From: Falcatimonas sp. MSJ-15 | Lineage (GTDB): Bacteria; Bacillota; Clostridia; Lachnospirales; Lachnospiraceae | DNA length: 56,129 bases | Reading direction: 5' to 3' | NCBI RefSeq assembly: GCF_018918265.1 | Contig: NZ_JAHLQC010000023.1 | Location: 1 to 56,129, forward strand | Part shown: positions 24,650 to 34,308 of the stretch, piece after piece | How positions within the stretch are numbered: position 1 is the stretch's first letter | Layout of the letters: every line of letters begins with the position of its first letter | The notes under the pieces: generated by a model | Seen by the model: the letters and a program-made list of their open reading frames with translations, nothing else | Database searches by the model: none | Told to the model about the DNA's origin: nothing | Translations under genes and position numbers: made by a program

Positions 24650-27420
24650 GAGAGCCTTTCACAGAAAAATTCTATACTTACCATTCCAAGTACATCGAAA
24701 ATGTCCTTGCTCTTCGTCAGCCGCAGCGAGAAAGCCTTGAGATTTTTGCAAGGCTCTGCGATATTCTGACGTTTTCCAAAGAACCTGATCTCGATGCGGA
24801 ACTGGAAGCCGTCCACGCTCTTTGCCCTACGCTCAGCAGTTTTGAGAGAGATTTTCCTTCTTTCTGCTTTGCGCTGGCAACCGGTATCGGCAAAACAAGA
24901 TTGATGGGTGCTTGCATTGCTTACCTGCGTTATGAAAAAGGAATCAAAAACTTTTTCGTTATGGCACCCAATTTGACAATCTACGATAAACTGAAAGCAG
25001 ACCTTGGCAATACATCAAACCCTAAGTATGTATTCAAAGGTCTCGATCTCTTTGCCAAACCGCCAAGAATCATTGATGGCGATAACTATGCTGATTTTCG
25101 ACAGGGTACATTTGGTGTAAATGATGTAGTAATCAATGTTTTTAACATCTCTAAGCTGAACGCAGAAAGCAAAGGCAAGAATGGAGAGCCGGCACGTATT
25201 AAACGTTTGAATGAGGTGCTTGGAACTTCATATTTTGAATATTTACAGTCGTTGCCGGATCTGTGCATCTTTATGGATGAGAGCCACCACTACCACGCCG
25301 ATAAGAGTTTTGAGGTCATCAATGACCTGAAACCTATTCTCGGTGTGGAGCTGACTGCTACTCCGCAGATTCAGAAAGGTGCCAAGGCTGTTCCATTCAA
25401 AAATGTGGTTTATGAATATAGTCTGGCTCATGCGCTGAAAGATGAACGCTATGTAAAAGTTCCTGCCGTATTCACCCGTAAGGACTTCCGTCCTGAAGAG
25501 TATACTCCAGAGCAACTTGACCATGAGAAATTAAATGATGGTCTGCGAATTCACGAAGAAACAAAGAGTCATCTCGAAGTATATGCCCGTAGTAACGACA
25601 AGCCTATCGTCAAGCCGTTTGTACTCGTTGTGGCAAGAGACACCGATCACTCTAAAGCACTGATGGAATATATAAAATCCAAGGATTTCTTTAACGGTTA
25701 TTATGCCGACAAAGTTATGGAAATCAACTCCGATCAGAAAAAATCGGAAAAGGATGAAAATATTCAGCGTCTGCTTGCTCTGGAAAAGCCGGATAACAAA
25801 ATTGAAATTGTTATCCATGTAAATATGTTGAAAGAAGGATGGGATGTCACTAACCTTTATACGATCATTCCGCTTCGTGCATCTGCATCCGAAACTCTGA
25901 CAGAGCAGACCATCGGACGAGGGCTACGTCTTCCTTACGGTGAAAGAACTGGCGTAGAAGAGGTGGATCGCCTTTCGATTGTCAGCCATGATAAATATGA
26001 GGCAATCATCAACCTTGCCAATGACCCAGAATCTCTGGTACGCAAGGTCTATTATATCAACGATTCAGAAATCGAGCGTAATAACGAACAGCGTGAAACC
26101 GTTGAACTTCCATCTGCATATGAAGTCGCTACCACAGATTACAGCTTTACCGAACAACTTTCTTTCATTCTGAAAGAAGAAACTGCCAAATACGGCAATG
26201 AGGAAAAGCCGCAGGAAAAAGTGCAGGAAGTTGCAAAATTCGTGGCTCATTATGCATCCAAGTCCGTTATGGATTTAAGCAAGCAGGTTAAAACATTCGA
26301 TGCGGTACATGATGAAGAATCCCGTAACTTCGTAAAGAAGACAGTTATCAATGAAACAATCCGTCAATTCCCAGAAATGGGATTGAAGGCAGAAGACCTT
26401 GAGAGTGTTGTTGAAAAGGCCATCGAAACCTGCGTGCAGGAACTGACCGACAGGGTTATTCCTATCCCACAAACAGTTGTACAGCCTTTTACTGAGGTAA
26501 AGCAGGGATTCACAGAATTTACGCTTAACACAAGTAGCATGAACTGGCATCCTTCCGATGATACGCTGCTCGGAACAGAATTGCAGGAAGGTGGTAAAAC
26601 CTTTGAAATGGAATCTGACCGTTCTGCAATGGCAAAGGTCGATACTGCTGAGAATGAAATTGTCCGTCACATTATTGTCCACGACAATGTAGATTATTCA
26701 TCTTGTGCTGACCTGATTTATTCTCTGGTCAATGAGGCTAAGCAGCACTTCCTGTCTTATCTCACAGATGAAGAAGCCGAGAAAGTTATGCGTGACCGTC
26801 AGAAGACCATCGCTGACATTATTTACAATCAGATGAACGAGCATTTCTATCATGAGGAAATCAATTTCCGAGCATCAAAAATGCGTCCATTTTCACGCAT
26901 TGAGACCGGCTTTGGCGGCAAGTTCAAGTCTGATGAGATATACGATTTGAGAGCAAATATACCTGCTGGTGAAGTTCGTAGTAAGGTGTTCAATGGCTTT
27001 ACCAAGGCGTGCCACACCTTATATAAATTCGACAGTGGAACCGAACGTGATTTTGCTATTGTACTCGAAAATGATAAATCCGTACTGAAATGGATGAGAC
27101 CTTCTGCAAAGCAGTTCGACATCTACTACGGTCCAGGCGGCATTAACCGATATGAGCCGGACTTTATTGTTGAGACGGCAGATATGATTTATATGGTTGA
27201 AACCAAAGCAAGCAACGAACTAACCAGCGAACCTGTCATTCAGAAAGCCAAGGCCGCCAAGGTGTTCTGCCAGGCTGTCACTGACTGGAATGCTGAAAAC
27301 GGCGGCAAGTCGTGGCAGTATGTGCTTCTCTCTCACGATGAGGTACGTATCAATTCCAGCTTTGGCTATCTGGTCAAAAATCGCGTTGAGTATAAGCAGA
27401 TGGAGATTGCTACAGACTAA
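24643..27420 (+). CDS. res: Type III-like restriction subunit (Res), helicase-nuclease
   Basis: This 925-aa protein has an SF2 helicase core, Walker A ALATGIGKTRLMGA near residue 78 and Walker B IFMDESHHYH near 210, then VELTATPQ and the late motifs MLKEGWDVTNLYTIIPLR plus EQTIGRGLRLPYG. The C-terminal nuclease YEPDFIVETADMIYMVETKA (about 836-858) gives the PD...ExK residues. It would cut unmethylated DNA using ATP. GGAGGA precedes the ATG at 24643, which lies inside the Mod stop. It is the last gene of the operon and is followed by a strong terminator. Confidence 0.92.
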   Translation: MLREPFTEKFYTYHSKYIENVLALRQPQRESLEIFARLCDILTFSKEPDLDAELEAVHALCPTLSSFERDFPSFCFALATGIGKTRLMGACIAYLRYEKGIKNFFVMAPNLTIYDKLKADLGNTSNPKYVFKGLDLFAKPPRIIDGDNYADFRQGTFGVNDVVINVFNISKLNAESKGKNGEPARIKRLNEVLGTSYFEYLQSLPDLCIFMDESHHYHADKSFEVINDLKPILGVELTATPQIQKGAKAVPFKNVVYEYSLAHALKDERYVKVPAVFTRKDFRPEEYTPEQLDHEKLNDGLRIHEETKSHLEVYARSNDKPIVKPFVLVVARDTDHSKALMEYIKSKDFFNGYYADKVMEINSDQKKSEKDENIQRLLALEKPDNKIEIVIHVNMLKEGWDVTNLYTIIPLRASASETLTEQTIGRGLRLPYGERTGVEEVDRLSIVSHDKYEAIINLANDPESLVRKVYYINDSEIERNNEQRETVELPSAYEVATTDYSFTEQLSFILKEETAKYGNEEKPQEKVQEVAKFVAHYASKSVMDLSKQVKTFDAVHDEESRNFVKKTVINETIRQFPEMGLKAEDLESVVEKAIETCVQELTDRVIPIPQTVVQPFTEVKQGFTEFTLNTSSMNWHPSDDTLLGTELQEGGKTFEMESDRSAMAKVDTAENEIVRHIIVHDNVDYSSCADLIYSLVNEAKQHFLSYLTDEEAEKVMRDRQKTIADIIYNQMNEHFYHEEINFRASKMRPFSRIETGFGGKFKSDEIYDLRANIPAGEVRSKVFNGFTKACHTLYKFDSGTERDFAIVLENDKSVLKWMRPSAKQFDIYYGPGGINRYEPDFIVETADMIYMVETKASNELTSEPVIQKAKAAKVFCQAVTDWNAENGGKSWQYVLLSHDEVRINSSFGYLVKNRVEYKQMEIATD

Positions 27421-27446
27421 ATATCCAGTACGATGGCAATATTTAT

Positions 27447-27480
27447 AAAATCCACGAACGCTTTTTAGTTCGTGGATTTT
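27447..27480 (+). terminator. Terminator of the defence operon
   Basis: AAAATCCACGAAC pairs perfectly with its complement TTCGTGGATTTT across a short loop, followed by a T-rich run on the plus strand. It lies 27 bases after the Res stop codon. Confidence 0.9.
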
Positions 27481-27542
27481 ATTGTATGTTCGTAAATTGT
27501 ATGCACCAGCAGAAAGTGCGAATGCCTGTTTTATGGCATAAA

Positions 27543-27594
27543 AATAAGGCTTCATGCCTCTTCCACACAATTGCAAGAGTCAAAAAGCCTTATT
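27543..27594. repeat. Nested inverted repeat next to the island/ICE junction
   Basis: AATAAGGCTT (27543-27552) pairs with AAGCCTTATT (27585-27594), enclosing CTCTT/AAGAG arms. It ends one base before the stop codon of the truncated ICE gene, about 50 bases from the point where that gene's homology is lost. It may be a terminator for both strands or part of the element's end. No gene lies between 27481 and 27594. Confidence 0.5.
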
Positions 27595-30500
27595 CTATGC
27601 GGTTTTTCGTAGATTTCTTTGTATCAAAATTGGTCTTGTTATTTCTAATACATTGCCGCCTCTGAAACCAAACTGGACAAGTGCCGAGTTCATGCACATG
27701 GCAATCTCCGGTGAAGTATAAAAGGCATTGTTTACTGTTGCCCTAGCTGCAGCATACTCTTCATCCGATAACATCTCTTTGAGTTCTTTGTACTCTTTGC
27801 TCCAGCCTGCGTTTTCCTCGTCAAATGCCTGTGACAGTCCGCCCCATCCGACAAACTTCGACAAGGTTTTCTGTTCCTCCGGTGTTGCAAGCCTGTTTTC
27901 TGATTCAATCTGCTTTAAAGTACGAATTGCATCCATATTCCACTGATATCTGGTCTTGGCACCGCCTTTTTCCATTTCCCAGAGATTGTAATGGAAGTTG
28001 TGCTTCGTCTGCCCGGCAACATTCTTCTCATTTTCAAGACTTTCTACTTGCTGTACTGGTTCCTGCTTTGGTGTAAAATCTACAGTTTCCTGTGATTCTG
28101 TATCAGCCTGAATATCATCCACAGATACTGATACCACATCATCTGAAACTACATGTCCATTCTCATCAATCTTGGTTTCCCATCCATTCGCTATTGCTCT
28201 TTCCCTGGTTTCAAGACGATTAGCTTTTACACTATCCTCGATGTCAAAGAATCTCTTATAGACCGGATTCATCTTATCCCTGTCAGCCTTCTGCTTTATC
28301 TCTTGATAATACTTTTTCTGGTCTTCTCCGCAGTAAAATGGCTGTTTTACCATATAGGATAAAATCTCATATAACTCACGCCAGTCGAGAGCACCTTCCT
28401 TACGCACACCATTCCTGTTCTTATAGCTGATCTTCACATATCCACTTCTGATTGAGTACTCCACAAGACCATACTTATTGTTGGAATATGCCTTTCTTTC
28501 TGCATTATCTGTCCCTAATGCAATATCCCTGATAAGGTCAAGTTTATTGGGCATAAATGCAAAATCAGACTGCACCACATCCATAAGGAATGCCCTAAAC
28601 GGAGTGTAGCAGCTGCAATCTGTTACAAGAATCTCCGCCGCATCACGCAGGTCTTCATCAAGCTCTGCAATACGCTTGGCATAATCAATCGGTGTAATAT
28701 ACTGAAGCTCTGATGGATCTTTTTCAGTTGTTTCAGCTTCTATCTCTGCACCATATTCTGCCTGTGTTACCATGCGGTCTTCATCGGCAGTTTCCTGTGG
28801 TGTCATGCCTTTTGCACTTACATAATCTCTGTTAGAAGCATAGCTCTCCGGCTCATCCGGTATTGCATAATCATCAATCTCTGATTCTGCCTCCTCCGGT
28901 TCCACTTCCCGGTATTCGGCATCAATGACCTCATCATCCTCACGGAGTCCGTCCATCGCAAGCTCATCAATACGAGGTGTCTCAGGCTGGTATTCCCCTG
29001 TAAGAATAAGGACACCAAGCTCTTTTTCGATATCTTTCCACGAAACATATCCTTCAACCTCTCCATCCTCATCTCGCCACTGAAAACGCAGTCCATTCCC
29101 ATGAAATGTGTCATATCCGTGCAGTCCCAGTCCGTCAACCGGCCAGCCTGCACCTCCCTGACCATATTCTGCTTTGATACGCTTTGCCCTGGTTCCTGCA
29201 TCAATCTCAGTTTCAAAAATCTTGCATACCCTGCCCTTGCCACCGATAAAACCTGTACCTCTCATAAGCACCTGTTTGATATACTCACTTGGTACTGTTG
29301 CAGACTTTTTGGGATTCAGGTAATTGTATTTACCTGCTAATGCAGCTTTTCTGTCCTGCTCGAACTGACGCATAAACTGATTATTGTTTTCGTCCTCAGT
29401 ATGAATAGTGCCAATGCTTGCCTGCCCATTCTGGTCGAAAAAAAAGGAAGCCTGTGTATATTCGGCTTCCTTACTAACACCCAATGAATTGATTTCATCA
29501 AGTTCCCTATTCAGTTCTGTATCATCTGATTCTAGTGGAATCGCATCACTATCTGATTCAGTACCACTTCCTCTGCCTGCATCTTCGCCTGCTCTCTTAT
29601 CTTCCACATCTCCATTGTCGATGACGGATTCTGTGGCTTGTGCTTCGCCAGATACTGCATCTCCAGCTGGTCGTACAGCTGGTTCGCTTCCTCCTCTACC
29701 GCTGACATCTTCTCGTACATCTTCCCGAATCTCATCAGCGTCTTGTATCTTGCCGGCTCGTTCTCCTTTAGATAGTTCATCGCCATCCTTCCGTATTTGC
29801 CCAGCTTCGTGAGATCCTCCGTCTCGTCCGGCATCTCTATCTGCGGATAAAGCAGTCCGTCCACTTCCTTGTAAGTCATTTCTTCTAACATATCCAATTC
29901 TCCTTTCGCTCTCGATTGCCTTTAAGTTACGACTAAATTCTCTAAGAACACTACAGGAGACATCGCATACAATGGAACCAAGACGGTAAATGATCTCTTC
30001 GTCTTTGATATTTACGATCTGACTAAAATCCTGTTCTTGCACAGATAAGTCAAATCCGCATCTCGTCCCTACAGCATACATGACACTTGCATATACAAGC
30101 TGCTCCATGTCCATTTCCTGCTGTAAGCCATTGCGTTTCTTACTTTCTTCCTTTATCACACTACCTGATAGCTGCATAAGTTCGGTCATTCGGTCTCCGA
30201 ACTCTTCTTTTATTATAAGCCAAACATCTGTTCCTGTAAACTGTTTTAATATATTTTTTAGAGACTCCCTGTCGCTGTTATCGTACTGCTCAATCTGACC
30301 TTCTGACACAAGAAAATCCACATAATCCTTAAGATTTTCTCCCTCAAGGTCCCATGTCAGCTTAACATTCTTCCCTCCGGTATCACTGATATCAAAGATA
30401 TATCTCATACGGGGATTCAGTGCCCTTGACGGGAAAATGGCACAGCCTTTCGCACCACGCTTTACATATCTTCCCACCTTTTTCCAGGTATCATAATCTG

Positions 30501-30675
30501 CCATAAGTGTGCTTCTCTCCGGAGATCTCTGAGCTGTTACCATAACGATATTGTCAAATTCATAGCGGTACAACTGACCTGCAACCTTTAAAACATCTTT
30601 CCAGTTCTTATCTGTTCTGGTGATGTTACCAATTTCAGAATCGTATATCGCTTTGACCTTCATATCAACGCCCAT
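27595..30675 (-). pseudogene. ICE ArdC/DNA methylase-helicase giant protein, truncated at methylase motif I
   Basis: This 1026-aa remnant was probably once a protein of 2000 or more residues as in Tn1549-like ICEs. Residues 1-260 are ArdC-like antirestriction/ssDNA-binding (NWKDVLKVAGQLYRYEFDNI). A hydrophilic linker follows (about 260-390), then low-similarity middle domains, and from about 930 the start of the N6-methylase part (LSKFVGWGGLSQAFDEENAG, NNAFYTSPEIAMCMNSALVQ). The frame runs to GFRGGNVLE, where the family continues PSMGIGNFFG; here it becomes ITRPILIQRNLRKTA and stops. The junction is near 27643. GAGGAGG precedes the ATG. An out-of-frame TnpV gene is embedded in the linker. Confidence 0.88.
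29532..29891 (-). CDS. tnpV: TnpV-family protein encoded out of frame inside the ICE methylase gene
   Basis: This 119-aa protein has the TnpV pattern: EMTYKEVDGLLYPQIEMPDE, LGKYGRMAMNYLKENEPARY, then KTLMRFGKMYEKMSAVEEEANQ and a C-terminal AKMQAEEVVLNQIV. It lies on the same strand but another frame of the giant ICE gene, exactly where that protein is a charged low-complexity linker. AAAGGAG (29900-29906) stands eight bases before the ATG at 29891, a perfect ribosome-binding site buried in the larger gene. The role of TnpV is unknown; it is found in transposons and ICEs of Clostridia. The folded-domain sequence in this frame suggests that it is the constrained one. Confidence 0.82.
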   Translation of the reverse strand: MLEEMTYKEVDGLLYPQIEMPDETEDLTKLGKYGRMAMNYLKENEPARYKTLMRFGKMYEKMSAVEEEANQLYDQLEMQYLAKHKPQNPSSTMEMWKIREQAKMQAEEVVLNQIVMRFH

Positions 30676-30689
30676 ACCTTTGTCCTCCT

Positions 30690-31058
30690 CTACTTAAACA
30701 TCTCTGCAAACAATCCCTTAAAGAGCTTTAACTCATCCTTATCCAGCTCGATTGCAAATTCATTGTCGATTGCCTGTTTTTCGCATTTATCCTTTTCCTT
30801 TGCAATCTTACGCACCACACGAAGAAGCACATAGCACTCCTTGGACTTTGCAATGCTCTGTTTAAAGGTCAGCTCATCCTCATCGACTGACTTCTGTGTC
30901 TGATAGATAATCTCTTTTAACTTATCATTGATACCATCTACTTCCTCAAGGGAAATAATAACGGATGCCTTAGAAGCACCCGATCTGTCCCACTCCTTAT
31001 GAAGTTCCTTTACTAAAAACTCCATGTTCTTAATTACTGTTGTTGAATCACTTTTCAT
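30690..31058 (-). CDS. ICE hypothetical protein, helical
   Basis: This 122-aa charged, mostly helical protein (NMEFLVKELHKEWDRSG; DELTFKQSIAKSKECYVLLR VVRKIAKEKDKCE) shows no catalytic motif. Its start overlaps the stop of the DpnD/PcfM-like gene by four bases (ATGA type), and it precedes the giant ArdC-methylase gene. It is found at this place in similar ICEs as far as I can judge. The function is not known. Confidence 0.65.
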   Translation of the reverse strand: MKSDSTTVIKNMEFLVKELHKEWDRSGASKASVIISLEEVDGINDKLKEIIYQTQKSVDEDELTFKQSIAKSKECYVLLRVVRKIAKEKDKCEKQAIDNEFAIELDKDELKLFKGLFAEMFK

Positions 31059-31273
31059 CTTGCTCTTCCTCCGTTTTCTTTTAATGAAGAAGGGAGCTGA
31101 CTTTCGCTGATAGGTGCAAAATCAACTCCCTTCATGTCCTCTGCTCCAAGGACTATCTGCTCTGCATAATACATATCCATTGCCTTATTGATGGCATCGT
31201 CAAGCGACTCTGCCTTTACTTTCTGTACTCGTGAAAGCACTTCTTTTATCTCAACATCAAATTCCTGTTCCAT
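31055..31273 (-). CDS. DpnD/PcfM-like small protein
   Basis: This 72-aa protein resembles the DpnD-PcfM family: FDVEIKEVLSRVQKVKAESL then DDAINKAMDMYYAEQIVLGA EDMKGVDF. PcfM is encoded in the pCF10 conjugation locus; the biochemical role is unclear. AGGAGG lies upstream. It is coupled to the next gene by a four-base overlap. Confidence 0.75.
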   Translation of the reverse strand: MEQEFDVEIKEVLSRVQKVKAESLDDAINKAMDMYYAEQIVLGAEDMKGVDFAPISESQLPSSLKENGGRAR

Positions 31274-31300
31274 ATGATATCGCCTCCTGTAAAAATCTCA

Positions 31301-32197
31301 TCACCGGCTCTTTTCTTCCTTTACCTGTCTTTCCTTAAAGCCTTCATCGTACTTTCCATCTTCCAGCCTGTCGTAAAAACAGTCCTCTTCAATCGTTCCA
31401 AAATCCTCATACATCTGGTGAAGGAAGTCATTCTGCAGCTTCTTTGGTACATCATCATCCTTTGACATATCCTGATAAAAATAGAACTTCTGCTTTAGCT
31501 TTGCCCTGTAATCATAGATATCCTCTATCTTTTCCGGTGTGCCATACTCCCTCTTGTATGCCTTGAAATTTGTAGTTGAAAGTGTGGAACCTAGATAAAT
31601 GCCATGCTCCCACGATACCCCGATTGTGGTATTGTCCTTTGTAGGCTTCTCATCCTTCGGATAACGCTTATACTCTGTCGCACCAAGGGCGATTGTAAGG
31701 GAACCTGACTTCATATCCATCACCACAAGATTCCTTGGTGATAATGCTTCAAGCACCATGTAATCATGGTCATTGAAGTTATGAAATGTCTGTCCCCTTT
31801 CAAATGAGCGGTTCTCCATTTCATAATGCAGGTTAAAATCATCCACCCAGCCCTTATCGGTCATTCCAATCTCCTTAAGCTTTGCAACACATTCAGAAGA
31901 ACTGGCTTCTTTATCAAACCGGAATTCTTTGGAATCGTTATAAAATCCCTGAAGAAAATGTCCGAGCTGAATATCATCCAGACAGAATCTCGCAGATACA
32001 GTTACATTTGCTGCCCTGTAATACTCTGTGAAGTTATCTGCTTCACCAAGTGTCCTTCCAAGCTGCAACAAATTTTCTGCAAGCTCTGACATATCATCAA
32101 TTGCTATAAAACTCTTATAATCATCCAGAGTCATCAGCATATTTGTCTCTGTTCCCCTGTCGTTTTCTGTTACCAGTATCATATCTTTTAAATCCAT
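31301..32197 (-). CDS. ICE hypothetical protein
   Basis: This 298-aa protein of conserved ICE type opens MDLKDMILVTENDRGTETNM and contains YYRAANVTVSARFCLDDIQL and a later NLVVMDMKSGSLTIALGATE. The ATG at 32197 has GGAGG six bases upstream. No enzyme motif was recognised. It lies between the NlpC/P60 gene and the DpnD-like gene in a tightly packed run, so it is probably part of the conjugation or establishment genes. Confidence 0.6.
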   Translation of the reverse strand: MDLKDMILVTENDRGTETNMLMTLDDYKSFIAIDDMSELAENLLQLGRTLGEADNFTEYYRAANVTVSARFCLDDIQLGHFLQGFYNDSKEFRFDKEASSSECVAKLKEIGMTDKGWVDDFNLHYEMENRSFERGQTFHNFNDHDYMVLEALSPRNLVVMDMKSGSLTIALGATEYKRYPKDEKPTKDNTTIGVSWEHGIYLGSTLSTTNFKAYKREYGTPEKIEDIYDYRAKLKQKFYFYQDMSKDDDVPKKLQNDFLHQMYEDFGTIEEDCFYDRLEDGKYDEGFKERQVKEEKSR

Positions 32198-32247
32198 TCT
32201 TACCTCCAGTCTCAGAGAGGGACTATGCCCTCTCTGCAAATTTCCTG

Positions 32248-34173
32248 TTATGGTCTTCCTATCACAACAATCTTTCCTGTGCTTGCCACATCCCTGTAGA
32301 CCACACCAAGACTTTCATTAAGTGCCTCTACCACCTTGCCATTTCCGACATATACTGCCACATGGCTGATGTTCTTATATCTTCCATTGCTTGTAAAACT
32401 GTAAAAGATAAGGTCTCCCGGCTGTAACTCATCAAAGGAGACAGTCTTTCCGGCTTCATCAAGTCCCTGTGCCTCCGCTGCCGCTGTGGTTGCACCGCCA
32501 TAACTAATATCCACGCCTGCATCTTTCCATGAATAATAGGCTAAGGAACTGCAGTCATAATAGTTACCGCTGTCTCTTAAATCCTGACTATAAGGAAAAC
32601 CAACTCTGTGTAGTGCATAGGAGCAGACTGTTTTCTGCCTGCTGTCTGTAATTTCGTTTAGGATGGCATTGATTTCATCCTCAGTCATGGAGCTTACTCC
32701 CGGACTGCCGCCTCCACCTCCACTTCCGCTTCCGGCATATCCAAGCTGTCCCATAAACTCAGGACTCATGATCTGCTCAAGCATTTCCACCTGATCAGAA
32801 TTAAATCCATAGACCGAAATCATATCCCTGTACGATTTTAGTGTGACATTCACATACAGAACCGACTTCGTGACAGTAGTTACATTACCGTCTGCATCTG
32901 TTTCTTCCACATCTTTTGTTCCTGTGCTTGTGGTGTATGAACACATATCATTTACAACTGCCTGCAGCCAGCCTTTTGAAGTATCATTCATGACTGTTGC
33001 AGTATCTCCGACACCATGCTTGACCATATAGACAGCCATGATGTCATAGTAATTGCTTGGGTTTTCTTCCATACCTTCATAGTCCACATATACAAGCTCT
33101 CCAAGGTCATATCCGGTATGCTCATTCACTTTCGTATTCACATCCCGGTTAAATTCCTGCACATAAGCACTCGTTACTGTCTGCACGGTATCTCCTGATT
33201 CAAGTGGTGGCAGAAATAAAGCAAATGGAGAATTGTAAAGGATTGCTATCGCCGCAATAACCGGAACCGCAATCATGGCAACTACAAGAACAAGTAACAA
33301 CAGCACCAGTCCGATAATCGGTGCAGCTGCCTTTACCCAGGTAATCGCTTTTCGCACAATCAGATCCTTTACCAGCTTTGCCACGCTGTCTGTCTGATTC
33401 TCCTGTGCTTTCATCTTATCCAGAAAGAATTTTATCTTCCTGCTCCGGTTGGTCATCTTTTCATCCTTGACCTCTATGGACACACCTGCTGCATATCCAG
33501 CTGCTATGCCAATTGCAGTACCAACTCCCGGTGCAACCGCTGTTCCTGCCGCTGTAGCAGCTGTCTTTGAAGCAGTTTTCGCTGCAACCTTGGCAGTAGT
33601 CTTGGCTGTTTCTTTTGCCGTCTCTTTAGCTACAGTCTTGGCTGTATCTTTGGCAGCTTTCTTTGCTGTCTTTTTTGCCAGCTTCTTTCCTGCCTCTACC
33701 TTCTTGATACGCTTCTTTGCCTCGGCTGCCGCCTTTTTCCTGAAAAGTGCAGCACCCTTAGAAGCAGTTCCGGTAACAGGGCGGCTTGCTTCATATGCAA
33801 GATATGCTGCCTGCGATACCTCATGCCCACCTTCTACCTGCTCTGTTACTGCCCCGGCTGCAAGTGCTCCTGTTCTTCCTGCTATGTGAAGATTCGTGTT
33901 CTTGGTCTTGATGGAAGTGTTAGATTCTCTATAGTTTCGCTTAAATCTTGATAATCCTTTATTCTTCGACTCTGACTGATGAATGGTACTCTTGCGATAT
34001 GACTTCTTTCTATCCGTATTAGTTACCTTTGCACCAGCTGTCTTAGGACCTCTCTCTACTGTATAGATGTTACTCCCCTTAATCTTGGCTCCCTTCGGTT
34101 CGTGGGCATGAATCTTGGCTTTCTCCTTGGTGTGAATGACCATCGGTTTGTCATCAACCTTTCTAATTTTCAA
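32248..34173 (-). CDS. Conjugation cell-wall hydrolase, NlpC/P60 domain, membrane-anchored
   Basis: This 641-aa protein has a basic N-terminus, a long Lys/Ala-repeat helix (KKTAKKAAKDTAKTVAKETA type, about 165-215) and a strongly hydrophobic segment near 285-315 (LVLLLLVLVVAMIAVPVIAA). An extracellular middle part leads to a C-terminal NlpC/P60 domain with catalytic Cys in YYDCSSLAYYSW and His in ISHVAVYVGNG. It would open peptidoglycan for the conjugation channel, like Tn916 Orf14. TTG at 34173 is favoured as start (GGAGG eight bases before); GTG at 34182 lies in the ribosome-binding site. A VirB8-like part is not evident. Confidence 0.88.
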   Translation of the reverse strand: MKIRKVDDKPMVIHTKEKAKIHAHEPKGAKIKGSNIYTVERGPKTAGAKVTNTDRKKSYRKSTIHQSESKNKGLSRFKRNYRESNTSIKTKNTNLHIAGRTGALAAGAVTEQVEGGHEVSQAAYLAYEASRPVTGTASKGAALFRKKAAAEAKKRIKKVEAGKKLAKKTAKKAAKDTAKTVAKETAKETAKTTAKVAAKTASKTAATAAGTAVAPGVGTAIGIAAGYAAGVSIEVKDEKMTNRSRKIKFFLDKMKAQENQTDSVAKLVKDLIVRKAITWVKAAAPIIGLVLLLLVLVVAMIAVPVIAAIAILYNSPFALFLPPLESGDTVQTVTSAYVQEFNRDVNTKVNEHTGYDLGELVYVDYEGMEENPSNYYDIMAVYMVKHGVGDTATVMNDTSKGWLQAVVNDMCSYTTSTGTKDVEETDADGNVTTVTKSVLYVNVTLKSYRDMISVYGFNSDQVEMLEQIMSPEFMGQLGYAGSGSGGGGGSPGVSSMTEDEINAILNEITDSRQKTVCSYALHRVGFPYSQDLRDSGNYYDCSSLAYYSWKDAGVDISYGGATTAAAEAQGLDEAGKTVSFDELQPGDLIFYSFTSNGRYKNISHVAVYVGNGKVVEALNESLGVVYRDVASTGKIVVIGRP

Positions 34174-34205
34174 TTTTCTCACCTCCTACTTTGAAAAATA
34201 AAATA

Positions 34206-34240
34206 AGCCGCTAGGGAGCAAAAATTACTCCTTAACGGCT
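34206..34240 (-). terminator. Terminator/attenuator-like hairpin 1
   Basis: AGCCGCTAGGGAG pairs with CTCCTTAACGGCT (two mismatches), followed on the minus strand by TTATTTTATTTTT. It lies between the M24 peptidase gene and the NlpC/P60 gene. It resembles in shape and sequence the hairpin at 40056-40083 before Maff2. Confidence 0.7.
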
Positions 34241-34308
34241 ATGTAAAATCATTCAATATTCAATTATTAAAAGCAACATGAAACTGAAATTTCGGGTACA
34301 TCTACAAA

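Noticed and set aside
20032..27420. DISARM or BREX system
   Set aside because: An SNF2 helicase and a methylase are present, but no DrmA, DrmB, DrmC, PglZ or BrxC-like gene is visible. The nuclease is a type III Res protein.
28818..29243. 141-residue second overprinted frame in the ICE methylase gene
   Set aside because: Unlike TnpV it has no good ribosome-binding site and no family pattern, and the main frame here is ordinary folded-domain sequence.
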